DNA from: Ilyonectria destructans
Lineage: Eukaryota; Ascomycota; Sordariomycetes; Hypocreales; Nectriaceae
Assembly: GCA_020740775.1 (NCBI GenBank)
Contig: JAHEWK010000014.1
Span: 1,426,001-1,490,000, forward strand
Direction: 5' to 3'
Length of the DNA: 64,000 bases
Shown here: piece by piece, positions 1 to 11,588 of the stretch
Numbering within the stretch: the first letter of the stretch is position 1
How the letters are laid out: every line of letters starts with the position of its first letter
Made by a program: the position numbers and the translations under genes
Notes under the pieces: model-generated
Told to the model about the DNA's origin: nothing
The model's input: only the letters and a program-made list of their open reading frames with translations
Database searches by the model: none

Positions 1-949
1 GTCACGGGATCGGCCGGTCGGTCGTCGTCGTGGAGTCGAGACAAGGTGACAAGCAGGCGACTGGCAACGGCCAAGCGGGCGGCGGGCGAGGTCGAGGGGA
101 TTGGGACGGGATTGGATGCTAGCTCAAGATGCCCAGGGCGTCGGGTCGTGGACGCAGACGCAGGCAGTATCGAGTCGCAGGCGTGCCGATGACGCGGGGG
201 ACATGACGGACGATGAGCAGCACGAGCGGAGAGGCAAAGATGATGGAGTCCGGGCTTGGTGCGAAGGAGAAGGAGAAGAGAGAGGCTGACGACGGCCAGG
301 ACGACGACACGGAGAAAGGCGACCTGGGACGCGGACTTGGAACGGGTCCATGGGCCTGCCACGGGGGACGGGGTCGGTCGGGGGTCCTTGGGTCCTTGGG
401 TCCTGCAGGCTGTACTAGGGAAGCGTCTGCTAAATGCTTAGCTGGGAGAGCGACTGAGCGACTGAGCGACTGACTGGGACGCCGGGCGGGATAGGATAGG
501 CTAGGCGCTGTGGGTAGCCGTGGTTGCGTGGGTTTCTTGGAGATGGGGCGCGGCTTGCAAGTTGCTGGGGTGGGAGGAGGGTTGTGGCCTTTGCGCCGTA
601 GGTACGTCCGAGTCACCCCAAGCCAGGCCCGAGACTTGACGTCCGTGGAGCCAAAGAGCCAAGACGGGCGTGGTCTCTCTAGGTACTGATTCAGCCACCC
701 CAGAAGCGTGCACGACTCGAGCAGGTTTCCGGCAGTGCACCCGCGGATCGCTAGTGCATGTGCATTGGGGGACGGCCCTGTTGGGTTGGGTTGGGTTGGA
801 TGGAGGGTTGGATTGGGCTTGGGGGGGGGGGATGGCGGATGGCGGATGGGATTGTTATACCGAGGCAGCCGTCGGGATGATCAAGAGTGAGTCGAGATAG
901 TGAGTGTCTCGGCGAGCCACCTGGAGCATTAGTCGCGGTGATAATGGGC

Positions 950-1004
950 GGTGGTGGTGGCAGTGGTGATGGTGGTAGTGGTGATAGTGGTGATGGTGGT
1001 GGTC
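950..1004. repeat. GGT/GAT trinucleotide-type microsatellite
   Basis: Imperfect run of GGT, GTGAT and GTAGT words over about 55 bp in gene-free DNA. Confidence 0.8.
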
Positions 1005-1965
1005 GTATATCATCCATGGATTCCTACAGTACATGCATTTCTCCGTAGTGGTGTCTCTCCGTCCTGGCTGTTTGGTCCCCGAGGCGGGGGAGTGATCGAT
1101 CGGCCAACAGACAGACAGTCCCCATACCGGCGTAGTGGTTGTACCTACATACCTACATACGGACGGTACAGTACCCGGAGCTCGAGTATGGGGAAAGGCG
1201 GCTGAGGGACTTCCCGACCTGGCAGCTACGCACGCAGGAAGGGGGGCGTGTGGTGTGTGGCCAGTGGCCAGTGTGGAAATGTTATAATTATCACCCGGCC
1301 GGCCCCTTGCCGTACTGCATACAGATGTCTTTTCTTACTGTACTGTTTTATGCCGCTGCTGCTGTCTAAGCGGGACGCTGGGAGGGCGGGCGGCCGACCG
1401 ACCACGGCTCACGGCTGCAAGCAAAGCTGATGAATCGCGAAAGCAAGGCGTGATATGTGATTGATCTGCGATGCCGCCGCTGCCTCTGTTAATTGCTGAC
1501 GCTGCGGACTTTCATGCGCTTGCTCATGCGGTTGAGGGCCGAGCTACCACGTAGTACGGGGATCTAGGCCTGCACGCGGCAAGGTAAGGCAGGTACCAGG
1601 CAGGGAAGAGCCTGCGACTGGACGACTGGTGGGGAAGAAATCAAGAAGAGAAGGGGGGGGGAGAGTGGGCGAGTGGGAGAACGGAGTGGTTGCCCCCGTC
1701 CGGAGCACTCAGGGCGTAAAGTTACCTCCCGTCCTGTTTGCCTTCTTCTGGTATCCCGTTTGTTCCCAGTTTGTGCACCATTGGCGTGTTTGTTCCGCCA
1801 GGCTGGGGGGCCACGGTGGCGGCGGACGGGGGGAGCATCGACCGACACCCTTGCCCGGCCGCCGTCGGAGCCGGGCCTTTGCTTACGGGGGTCTAGAACC
1901 CTGCAGCGCGCCAGAATCCCAGGGTCTCGGCCCTCCCTGGGCGCTCTCCCAACTCGGCTCATCGG

Positions 1966-2000
1966 CGCACGTCGCACGTCGCACGTCGCACGTCGCACGT
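1966..2000. repeat. Five perfect copies of a 7-bp unit (CGCACGT)
   Basis: CGCACGT is repeated five times without a mismatch. The last copy runs into a G, creating a CACGTG E-box at 1996-2001. Each copy contains a CACG half-site, so the array could bind bHLH-type factors. It could equally be a neutral minisatellite. Confidence 0.9.
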
Positions 2001-4748
2001 GACGCTCCCGATGGCACGGGAGCCCTCCCTGCTCGGTTTACCTAATTGACGATGAACCTTGGCCTCCCCTGCCTGGGACTCTGGGTAGTTCCTAAATTCC
2101 GAAAGAAATCTAGGCAGGCCTGGAACATACGGGAGGTAGCAGTGGCCAGCCGCCTCCGTGCCTGGGGCTGTCTTTTCGTCGTTGGTTCTCGATGGAATGA
2201 CCAAAATAGAAACCGACATCAGAAACATCACCCGAAATGCCTGTGCCCATCATCTCGCATCAATCAATATGAATATGACCCATCATCCATCCTGCTTCCA
2301 AATCAAATTCCAAACCCCCTTCCACCTCGCACAAGTCCTGCCCATCATACCCCCATCCTGCCTTACTACGTAGTATGTACCTCGTCCCCGCGGGGGACGC
2401 ATCTTGGCACGTGCTGACCTGGGTATCTCCATCCATCTCAGACAATCAGAGCGCGAACCGAGAGCGAATGCCAACCCATTTCATTAGAAACACTTGACGC
2501 TGGAGTCACCCAAGCCCACCACACAACCCTCCACTACCGGGCCACCAATCCCACGCCGCCGCCTTCTCGGCCGACACCGTCTCGATGCATGTCCTCCGTC
2601 CGCCCGTACGCTGCCGAGTGCAACTACAGGTCTGCAGCTCCGCAGCCCCTCCTAGTCGTCCTCTTCACAGTGCACCTCCTGATTGTATACCCCCCTCCCC
2701 TCGGCACGGACATTCTGTGATGCAGACAAGTGCGGATGGCTTTAGTACGCAGAACCCGCGACGGGAAAACGCACAGAGACGCACAAGAGACACTCGGGCA
2801 TTCCCATCCAATCCCCGATGCCTAAGCTCCTCTTCCGGCTGCATTCTGCAAGCTGCATATCTGCATCTGCTACATGCAGCAGCGGCAGAAACACACAAAA
2901 AAGCAAACAATCCCCTCTTCGGGCCGCCCAAAGGGTCGCGTTTCGCGTGGCCAAGACCGAGAAAGCCTCTGGCCTCATTTGCCGTCTTGTTGGTGGCCCG
3001 CCGCCTTGCTAAAAGATGCTGCCCTCTTTGGGATACTAATTACATAGTACGGCTTGCTCGCATTCTCGAATCTCGACCCTGCTCAGCCCTGCCCCGGCGT
3101 GGCGTCGCCCCCAACCGAGCCCTGTTGGCAATGACATTCCGTCGCCATCTTTCTCAGCCCTCTTTTCAGCCCACGCCTGGCAAGCCTCCACCCGAAGCAG
3201 TCAATCTGTTTCTGGATGTCTCTGCCTGGGTGTCTTGCCCACTTGCCGCCCACCACTTGTTCGCGCAGCGCGTGGCTGATGTCTTGGCTGCTTGCACCAT
3301 CGCATGCAACTCTCCTGTCAACTCTCAACGTCGACCCTCAACTGTCAACCGGAAACCGGAAACCAGTACTAATAAACCCTCAACCCGCCACAGCCAGTAC
3401 CTCACATGAGCCCCGCCAAGTGAGCCCCCAAAAGCCAAAGCCGCCGCCTAAAAGCCCCAAGCTCCCTCTAAGCTCCAAGCCGCAGCACGGCCGAAATTCC
3501 CGGGCCTCCGTGTCGTCTCCGCCCCGGAGTCTCGTCGACAAATGACAGCCAGCGCCGGGCCACCCCCCCTTTCCCCAGTCGACCCAGGAACAACCCATGG
3601 GAGCATGCGAACAGGGCTCCCCCTTCTAATTATGCCTCGGTGATTCCAGTCGGCCGATGGCTGGCGCGCGTGTCCCCCTCACCTCGTGTCGACCTGCCTC
3701 TTGAATGTCCAATGTCCATTGCCGTCCATGGGTTCGCTAGTGTGTGTGCTTCAACAGTTGCTTTTTCGTCTTTGGCTCAGCATTAGCGCCGGTTCTCTCG
3801 GCTCCGACTGAATCTGCCTCCCGGGGCTGCCCCCCCTCTTCACTGCCCCAATTTCACTTGCCACGCTGATCAGCGGCGGAACCGAAAATGGTCGCTCCCA
3901 ATTGATTGATGGCGCCAAAAAAGCAACCCAGGCAGGGCTGAATGAAGTTACCAGCGCCGTGTCCCGCCTATTCTCGATCGCGACTAGCACTCCATCATGC
4001 CACCCTGCGCCGCTGTCATTGGCCAGCCTCGGTTCCGGGCGCCCTTCTACAGCCCTTTCTAGAACCTCCTCATCTCAGCACCCTGGCCAAGCTGCTTGCC
4101 AAGTTGCATCGCTTGAATTGCTTACTCGGACATCTACGGCTGATCGTTCTACGAAAACAGTCCATACCGAGTCCAGCGCGTCATTTCGTACACCGTGCTA
4201 CCGACATACGTGCTACGGACATACATGCTACGTCGTAGTCTGGACAGCAGCAGCCGCCAGGACGGACTGCATTGCTCGTTGTTTTACCCCGGGCACCCTC
4301 TTACCGACAATGAACACCTCCGGTCGCACCACCCAATCCTGCTGTCTCGCGTTTCCCTGCCCTGTCCCTATCCTGCCGTTCCTATCCCGTAATGTCCACC
4401 ATGTCCCGTCCCGTGCCATGCCATGCCATCCGTCATATCCCATGCAATCCATCGCCTCGGACACCCGCGCCATTGCTTCGTGCCCTGCTCCGGGAAGACA
4501 CACCCCACGCCTTGCTAATGGCGAGTGCTAATTCCGTTTCAACTTTTGGGCCACGCCCGCGCGTGACAATGAGCCATCTGTGATGCTCACCCCCTGGCCT
4601 TCACCCTGGCCCCCATAAACTTGATATCAGTGATGCGACCCCAGACGTCGCTGACCGTGGGCGCTGACCGTCAGCGGTGACCACCAAAATCGTCTGCGTC
4701 TTCGTCATCTTCGTCTGCGTCTTCGAACTCTCTGTCTACGTATTCGTA

Positions 4749-6951
4749 CTATCTGTCTACGTAAAAATCGTCTTCGTCAGAATCCGAGGGCCAAGCCCCC
4801 GGAAAGTCACCCGTCTCATCGGGTTGCCGGGGCTCGCCATCATCTCCTTCCGCTTGACGTCCGCCGAGTAGTTGCATCAAAGTCCCAAGCAGCCCTGTTC
4901 CGTTTCCTCCCCTAGCGTGCTCCTCTAGATCCCGCTGCAGCTCCTGGTCGTCCAGGAGCTCGGCTTGTTCTTCTGCTCTTAGTTCTGCTCGAAGAAGCTC
5001 GATGGGTTCTCCCTCCGCCATCCCAGCCAACCCGGGCTCCCTCCCAGCCATCACATCCCGGCGGGCATCCGGATTCGCTGGCCGCTCAAACAACATGCGG
5101 CGCAACCGCGCCTCAATGTCGCTCGGCTCCGTTGTCCTCCGCTGCCGACTCTCTACCCACGGCAATCGCATTCCCTCACCGGTAAAGATGTTCTCCTTCT
5201 CAGGAGGCGGCATTGGGTCGAATTCGTAATTGGGCTGCCTCTCTATGAGCTCTCGAGGCGCAGCTGAAAGCAGTGACGTTTGGCCCTCGAGGAAGGCCAA
5301 TCGAGTCGCCCCTAGATCGGCCGGCGCATCGTCCACCGGCAGGTTGGTCACGTCAATCTTTTCTAAGCCCTTGGCCACGCTCTGCAGGAGGCCAGTGGCC
5401 TGAGAACTATTCCACAGATCCTTGGCTTGGTGAATGTATAACGTCACCCAGAATGTTCGCGCATCAGAGTGGGCGTTGATGCCCCAAATGGACGGTGGCG
5501 TGTCGAGATTGAGCTCCTGGAACAGCGCGCAGTACAGCCACGGAACCCGGTTCATACCGGCAGTCAGCTCGGCACGCGCGCCCTCGGTGTCGCCCAATTG
5601 CAGCTTGGCCAGCACCACGCTCTGCCGGAGGTACACGGTGTCGCGGTTGTCACCTGTCACCTCCACCTCGTCGAGGAAGTCAACCAGCCAGCGGGCTTCG
5701 TGGGCCCGGATCGCCAGCGAGTGGATAAAGTGCCGCATCGCGTACGGGTCCCGCGGGTCCAGCGTGTACAGCAGCTTGGCCCACTCCAACGCTGTCCGGT
5801 ACGTGCCCTTGCGGATGAGGCTCTTGATATAGTAGTACCCGGCCAGCCAGAACTGCCGGTTCTCCGGGCGGCGGAAGTCGAGGCGTGCTCGGCCTTGCTC
5901 GATGTTCTGCCTGAAGGCGGACGTCGTCACACGGCCAAAGGTGAAGAGGGCTCGCTCGCAGAGCTCGGCGGCGAGGGCCATGTTCTGGTCTTGGGTGGCT
6001 ACGCGGCTAACCTGGAGGAGCGTCGATACATGGTATGCTGTATACTGTTAGCAGATGCATCGTACTAAGCCCCAACCACGGGGCTGTTTTATCAACCTGG
6101 GCTCACTCACGGACTTCCTGGAGGAGATGCACCATCCTCATCGGGTCACCCATCTGCACGCATCCAAAAAAGAAGGCCTGCACCGCATCATAGTCCCCTT
6201 CATGCACATATGCATACTCGGTCCAGCTGCCATCCTCCGCCTTCTTCACTTCCTTCATGGTCAGCCCGCCGGCCGTCTGCCGCGGCCAGTGCTCGCGGCC
6301 GAGGATAAAGACGTTGCGGCGCAGCGACACCTCGGAGAGCTTCTTGGCGTTGGGGGGGCCGCGCAGGAACGTCTCGAGGTCGACTTCGCGCTGCCGGGGC
6401 TCGCGCTGCCGGCGGATGCGCTCCTGCTCCTCCTCGGCCTCGGCGGACATGATGATGTCGCGGCCGAACAGGTTACGCATCTCGTTGACGGCCTTGAGGT
6501 GGTAGGGGTTGATCGCCAAGAGTTCGTTACTGCGGCGAGTTGCAGCCTGCGCAGTCCTGGCGGCAGCCGCGGATTCTGGGTTGACTTTGGTGGTGATGTT
6601 GAGCTCCTTGATGGCTCTGTCGATCTCGTCCTCCTCATCGTCATTGACGTCGGTCGCATCTTGAGCCACTTTGGCCTTCTTCTTCTTTTTCTTCTTCTTC
6701 TTGCTCTTTCCACCTGCGGGCGGCTGTACTTCGCTCACCTCCTGGGTGGGTTGCGGCTCCGCCTCAACCTCGTCGTCCTCATCGTGCCCGTCATCATCAT
6801 CCCCGCCAAGCGCGGCGAAGAGGCTCGCACGGGGCCGCGCAACCACCGGGGACTGACCATCATCGCTCTCATCAGAGTTGTGCGCCGCAGTCTCTTGCGT
6901 CTCCTCGAGCTCCCTTTGCTTCTGCAGCTTGCGAAGCTGCCTGCTCGACAT
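4749..6951 (-). CDS. RQC1: Rqc1/TCF25 family ribosome quality control protein
   Basis: Rqc1 (TCF25/Nulp1 in animals) is a subunit of the ribosome quality control complex, which acts with Ltn1 and Rqc2 on stalled 60S-nascent chain complexes in the cytosol. Two exons fit: 6951-6111 and 6037-4749, joined through GTGAGT at 6110 and a TATACAG acceptor, with CTAAC just upstream. The join restores a family-typical stretch beginning PYHVSTLLQ, and gives 709 residues. The N-terminus is acidic with a poly-Lys run (about residues 85-95), as is normal for the family. The TCF25 core runs from about residue 150 to 560 and the tail is again acidic. The start is the ATG at 6951 (MSSRQLRKLQ); an upstream in-frame ATG at 6999 is possible. 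Odd point: the frame stays open and acidic for 25 codons after the TAG stop (see findings). The family assignment is firm. Confidence 0.93.
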
Positions 6952-7963
6952 GTTGAGCGACTGGGGTGTTTTTTTCTCGTCGAGTGAAGGGCAGAACAAA
7001 GAGCTCCCGGGTATGTTGTGCGTGGCCGCTCAGAAGCGAGCTAGGCTGCATGCAAGGTCAGATACACCTTCTCTCTCGCTTGATACTATCCTCAGGTCTT
7101 GGTGACGTGTAGTCGACTGTGACCGGACCGAATGCCTTGCTTTGGCTTATAATGTGAGTTGGCGTGGTTGACCGATGTGTCACGCCGCTGGCTTACGATG
7201 ACGTTTGGCGGGGCAGCCCTGGAATGGGGCGGGCGTGGGAAAAAAATAGCACCGCCCGATAACTGCTCCAATCTGGAACCACCAAAGCTCGAGGCTACGT
7301 TTGTTAGAAATCGCACACATCTCAACTCTTGGAACTTCAATACGAGGCAGCATTCACATCACGAGTTGAGTACTTTGTATGAGTTTGATGAAATTGAATT
7401 TGTCCAGACAGCCAGCACGGTATTCGCTTCAGGCTGCCTGTGGTGCCTCAAACTCCATTCCCACTTTTCAGTTGTCCTTGTGTTGTTTCTCTTCATCAAC
7501 TAGGTCGTCATTTCTTGTATGCAGCCGCACCGGGCCATGCCAGGCCGTCTGCCTCGTTTCGATTCAAAAGGCTGAAAACAATCCTCCCAAAATAACCTGC
7601 AATGCGAGACCCCTCTTCTCCGCAACCCTGTCTTCTTTCAATACAATCCTAACTCCGAGCCGCGCTGACCCCATTCCTTTGACGGCCCAAACCCAGATAC
7701 GTGGTGGTGGTATCCACTAAGCCACCATAAGGGAAAATGGAAATTCGTGTCCTGCCTTTCTGGGGCAGCAGAAATATCATCGAAAAGTCCGAGTTGTGAT
7801 ACATCATACAAGGGGATTAGAAAACTGCGTTCGATGTGGGCTCCAAGGCCCCATCTGCGTCTTCACGCCGACATAAAGCCCAGCGTCAAAGTCGTTCCCC
7901 GGTTGCCATTATGGACTTGGACCAATTCATGTTTGCCAGTCCTGTCGTATCCATGCAACATAA
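6952..7963. other. Intergenic: RQC1 promoter and SCD6 3' region
   Basis: About 1 kb between two minus-strand genes. It should hold the RQC1 5' UTR and promoter (right of 6951) and the SCD6 3' UTR (left of 7964). Open frames here (for example 7159-7503, + strand) show no recognisable protein. Confidence 0.6.
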
Positions 7964-9915
7964 TTACTGAGGGGTGGGCGTTGTCTGGTACTGAGGTCGG
8001 TTTCCACCGCGACCGCCGCGGTTGAACCCTCCTCGACCACCACGACCACGACCTCGGCCTCGTCCACGGTAGTTGCGGTATCCGCCGTCCACACTGCCTT
8101 GGCCGAAGGTCTCCATGTTCTTCTTCTGCTCCTCGCCACGCCACTCACGGCCACCAGGCTTCTGGCCACCATTCTCAGCTCGCTCCTTGGCTTCGCTCGA
8201 GATGTTGTCGAAAAACGATCTCGTCTTGTTGTAGGCGTTGGGAGCATCGCCTGAAGCGGAGGGCTCAGGGGCTTCAAAGTTATCGCCCTCGGGGGTTTCG
8301 GTCAGCGGAGAGCCAGCATTAGCCTCTTTAACAATGTCTTGCTTGTTGAATTTGGCATTCGACTGAGCAAAGTCGAAGTCCGAGTCAGGCACCTCGACCT
8401 TGGCATTGGGAGGTCGGCCTCCACGGCCTCGAGCACGGGGAGCTGGGGCTCCTCGCACAGCGTTGACCCTCATCTCGTTGACCTTGTTGGTCAAGTTGTC
8501 CATGGCGGTGCCACCGCTGTTTCCAAGTTGGGCCATAGCAACGGCGACAGCAGCTCTCGCCGCGTTCGTCGCATCCTGGACGTTGCCAGGCGTAGCAGTA
8601 GCAGTGGGCTTAGCGGTGTGATCAGTAGCGCCAGGAAGATGGAAAGGCTTCGCAGCTAATCCAGAGAGAGGGATCACGGGGGTGATTCGGTGATTCTTGG
8701 GCCCGGTAGGCACCAACTTGCTGGCGTCGGCGGCGGGGCCGTTTGAGCTCAGGTTGGCAGCAACCTGCTTGACTTCCTCAACAGAAGGCTTCGAGTCCAC
8801 AGGGGGAGGAGGAGCATTTGCGTGCTGTCTAGGGCCCTGAGCCAAAGACTTCGGCTCGGTTGGCACCTGTCCACCAGGCGTTCCATTCTTTCCTCGTTCA
8901 GCGCCTGGGCCAATCGGCGCGGGCTTCGAATCCTGAGGGGGAGCGGCGGCGGGTGTAGGCCGCTGGTTTTGGGGAGCATCAGGCGCACCAGGACCACCAG
9001 GACCAGGAGGGAAAGGATAGTTGCCCCAGGGTGCTGGGCCACCGGGGCCGCCAGGACCGTTGGGACCGCCGGGCATGTTGGGGCCACCAGGACCACCAGG
9101 AGGGAAGCCTTGGCCAGGAGGGAACCATCCCGGAGGGGGAGGATACGGCATGTTGCCAAAGTTGGGACCTGGACCTGGACCAGGGCCGGGCGCTCCACCA
9201 CGACCCCAGTTTCCAGGAGGTGGGCCTCCATAGAAGTTGTTTGGTGGGTACGGGTTCTGGCCGAAGGCAGCAGGAGCTGGGGGAGCATTCTGGGTTGGTG
9301 GCTGAGCACCAGGGCGAGCCCGAGCCTTGAGCAATTGGTTAGCACATTGCTGAGAATAGAGACGTAACACAAAATAGCATGAGATTCTCCAAGATCAGAA
9401 GGAAGGCAACGGAAATTTCGACATCGTTTTTGCGCTTTTCCGCAGTGACATGATTTACATCCGGAATATTTCATCATATGGAGGAAGGGGGATTGGAAAG
9501 GGAGGGTACTCACGCCGACGATGGCTGGGTCATCAGGAACAGCCGGGGGCTTGTTCTCCTTGATGCTCGGGTGGTCCTCGATTCGCAGGTCCTTCACATC
9601 ACTGCCTCGGAAGACGATGTACTCGTACACCTGGTCGGAGGGAGAAATCTCTTCGTCTGGCCGGCCTTTACGGCCTTCTGTTCCGAAGGACCTCACATTC
9701 TCGAGAGACACTGTTGACTCGTCCGAGTTGATCTCATGGAGGGTACCGACATAGCTGGTCTGGAGGTCAGCGATGTCGCGCGCCAAGGTGCGGGGAGATG
9801 AGGACATACCGAATATCGCTTTTTGAGATGAGAGAAATACGAGACCTGTAGCTGCGTAAGCGGGCGTAGACAGGTGTCGATGACCACGTCCAGCCTACCC
9901 GAGAAATTCAGACAT
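7964..9915 (-). CDS. SCD6: Scd6/Sum2/LSM14 mRNA-decapping and P-body protein
   Basis: An RNA-granule protein that represses translation and promotes decapping with Dhh1/Edc3-type partners in the cytoplasm. Four exons fit: 9915-9899 (17 nt, MSEFLG), 9845-9810, 9754-9514 and 9325-7964, giving 551 residues. Two tiny 5' exons plus exon 3 rebuild the N-terminal LSm domain (residues 1 to about 80, including RYVGTLHEINSDEST). The middle is Pro/Gly-rich and disordered. An FDF motif (SDFDF near residue 415) is followed by FFD-like and TFG-like boxes, then an RGG-rich tail in the last 40 residues. The third intron has two in-frame acceptors 24 nt apart: AAG before 9325, which has GCTAAC close upstream, and CAG before 9349. 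I prefer the first. Family identity is very secure; the exon 4 start is less so. Confidence 0.95.
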
Positions 9916-10768
9916 CGCAGGTCATGAGGCCACGTTCAGCACGTAGCAAGCTCCAAGGGAACGCTTCGCAGGTATACAGAAAGCAAGAATTGGATGCACC
10001 AAGTGTGCAAAGGGAAGAAGTAGAATGCCAGGAGGGAAAGAGTCGTGTGGGAGGGAGGTGGAGGCGGAGTGGTGCGGAGTGAGTTGGGAGGTGTTGTGTG
10101 CGGGAGGGAAAGGTTTTTGCGAGAAGAAGAACAAAGAGAGAGGCTGGAGTTCGTAGCCCTTGCTGGGCGACCGGCTAAATATCGGATGTACCCCGGAAGC
10201 TCCGCGGCGTTTCGATCTGAGACTTGTGATGGAGCTCTGTCGTGGCTTCGCAACTGACCCGCAACTGAAGGGTCAATAATAGTCGCAAATGTCTCCTGCT
10301 ACCGGGAGAAGTCAACATAGTCCAATTGCTTTCGTTGATTCCTCTCTGGACCGAGGCTTTTGTGATGTGGCCAGACGAACCCTGCCCAACCCCCAGTTCC
10401 CCGCATTTGAGAGCCATGGTTCTACTAGCAACTATGGTTATTGACATTCGCTTGAGCGCATGACGTGGCAATTCATTACGCGCTGAAATGATAATTCCGT
10501 TACACAGCATATTTACTACCCGAAGGAGCGAGAACGTAAGTAAACAAAAATAAACGGAGTCCGTTGTGGGACGTTGTAACGGTGCATGATCGCAAAGTAT
10601 GTCTCATTCAAGCAATGCAACATAAACCCTGGTCTACTTCTAGAATGATAACGGTCCATTTCGCCTCCTTCACAAAACGAGAGTACATGTAGACCTCGGA
10701 CAGCAGGAAAACCTCCATGCAAGCAAAAACCGATCGTCACTGCCGGAACTCCAATGCTCAAACCCAGC
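9916..10768. other. Intergenic: SCD6 promoter and VTI1 3' region
   Basis: No gene seen. The part next to 9916 is purine-rich on the + strand (pyrimidine-rich in the SCD6 sense direction), as often seen in fungal 5' UTRs. The part near 10500-10768 should be VTI1 3' UTR. Confidence 0.55.
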
Positions 10769-11588
10769 TCATCTGAACTTGCTGAAAATAACCGCAACAA
10801 TAAGAATAACCAAAACTGTGATGATGGCGATCGTAATCACCCGATTTGTAGCCATCCTGTTTATCATATAGTCAGTACCCAGCCGAATGTGGTCATCTAA
10901 AGGGTCCACTTTACCTACGTGCCATCCCCCGAAGAGTCTTGACACTCCTGTCAACATAGCCCTCACTTTGGAGGAGAGTGTGGTGTGCATGCTCGATGAC
11001 TTCTCGCTGCCTGCTCAGGTCTGCCAGAGTGCCCGCGCCGATACTCTCCGTCTCGTTGGCGAGCGCCTGGCTTGCCTTAAGACGCTGAGTGCTGCGGTCA
11101 AGACGGTCGGTTCCCGACAACAGTTGCTGGCGCTGTTCCATATGAATATCGGAAGACCCAGCGGGGTCGTCGGTGTAGCGCGACCCAAACAGGGCAGAAC
11201 GGTCGGAGGAGAGCGATGTCAGTTTGCGTCGGGCCTCGTCGGTATCGGACTCGTAGTTGCGGAAGCGTTGGTTGACCTTGGTGCGAGAGTTGGTTGGGAT
11301 ATTTTGTTTCTCCAGGCGCATTTGTCCCAACTAACAGGCAGAGATTGTTAGCACGCTGTACATGTATTGGAAGACGGTTCTGGTGGGCCACATTGATGGG
11401 CGACGTACCAATTCGTCTGCCTCCTCGAGGGCACGCTCGGCTTGGCTGATGGCGGCCTTTCGCGGCTCGCCAGCGAGCTCGGGGATCTGGTCGAGTTTCT
11501 CGGTCAAATCGGCCTGGACGAGCTTAAACTCGGTCTCGTAGGAGCCGAAGAGCTCGGAGCCAGCGTCGGTATCGAGAGGGTTCGCCAT
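10769..11588 (-). CDS. VTI1: Vti1-type Qb-SNARE
   Basis: A tail-anchored v-SNARE for Golgi-to-endosome/vacuole and intra-Golgi fusion. Three exons: 11588-11409, 11330-10915 and 10856-10769, giving 227 residues, close to yeast Vti1 (217). The first exon starts MANPLDTDAG and begins the N-terminal helical (V-SNARE) domain, which continues through exon 2. The SNARE helix lies at about residues 135-195, with the zero-layer Gln in the LSRQREVIEHAH stretch. Exon 3 encodes the hydrophobic C-terminal anchor (VITIAIITVLVILIVAVIF) ending in SKFR. Donors are GTACGT and GTAAAG. Using GTAAAG rather than the overlapping GTAGGT keeps the frame into the membrane anchor, which decides the exon 2 end. Ordinary member of the family. 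Confidence 0.95.

Larger units (their letters stand above)
1..4670. other. Gene-free GC-rich interval
   Basis: No open frame here has a recognisable domain, plausible splice structure or protein-like composition. The longest (2585-3409, + strand, 274 codons) is rich in Arg, Pro, Ser and Ala and looks like a by-product of GC-rich DNA. The interval holds simple repeats (GGT/GAT run at 950-1004, 7-bp tandem repeat at 1966-2000), TACGTA-rich palindromic bits near 1140-1160 and 2363-2375, and runs of ATGCC/CATCC words around 4390-4450. It could be the long 5' region of a gene lying left of the window, or hold a non-coding transcript; neither can be shown from sequence. Confidence 0.6.

Noticed and set aside
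782..800. GGGTT-like repeat resembling telomeric DNA
   Set aside because: Only three GGGTT words, not the fungal TTAGGG repeat, and no array.
2585..3409. 274-codon + strand frame in the left gap
   Set aside because: Arg/Pro/Ser-rich, no domain or signal, overlaps several equally long frames on the other strand; typical of GC-rich non-coding DNA.
6055..6987. 310-codon + strand frame rich in Leu and Val
   Set aside because: Exact antisense of RQC1 exon 1; the Leu-rich look comes from the poly-Lys and acidic codons on the other strand.
8915..8935. TTCGAATCC word resembling a tRNA T-arm
   Set aside because: Lies inside SCD6 coding sequence, with no tRNA D-arm, anticodon or acceptor pairing nearby.
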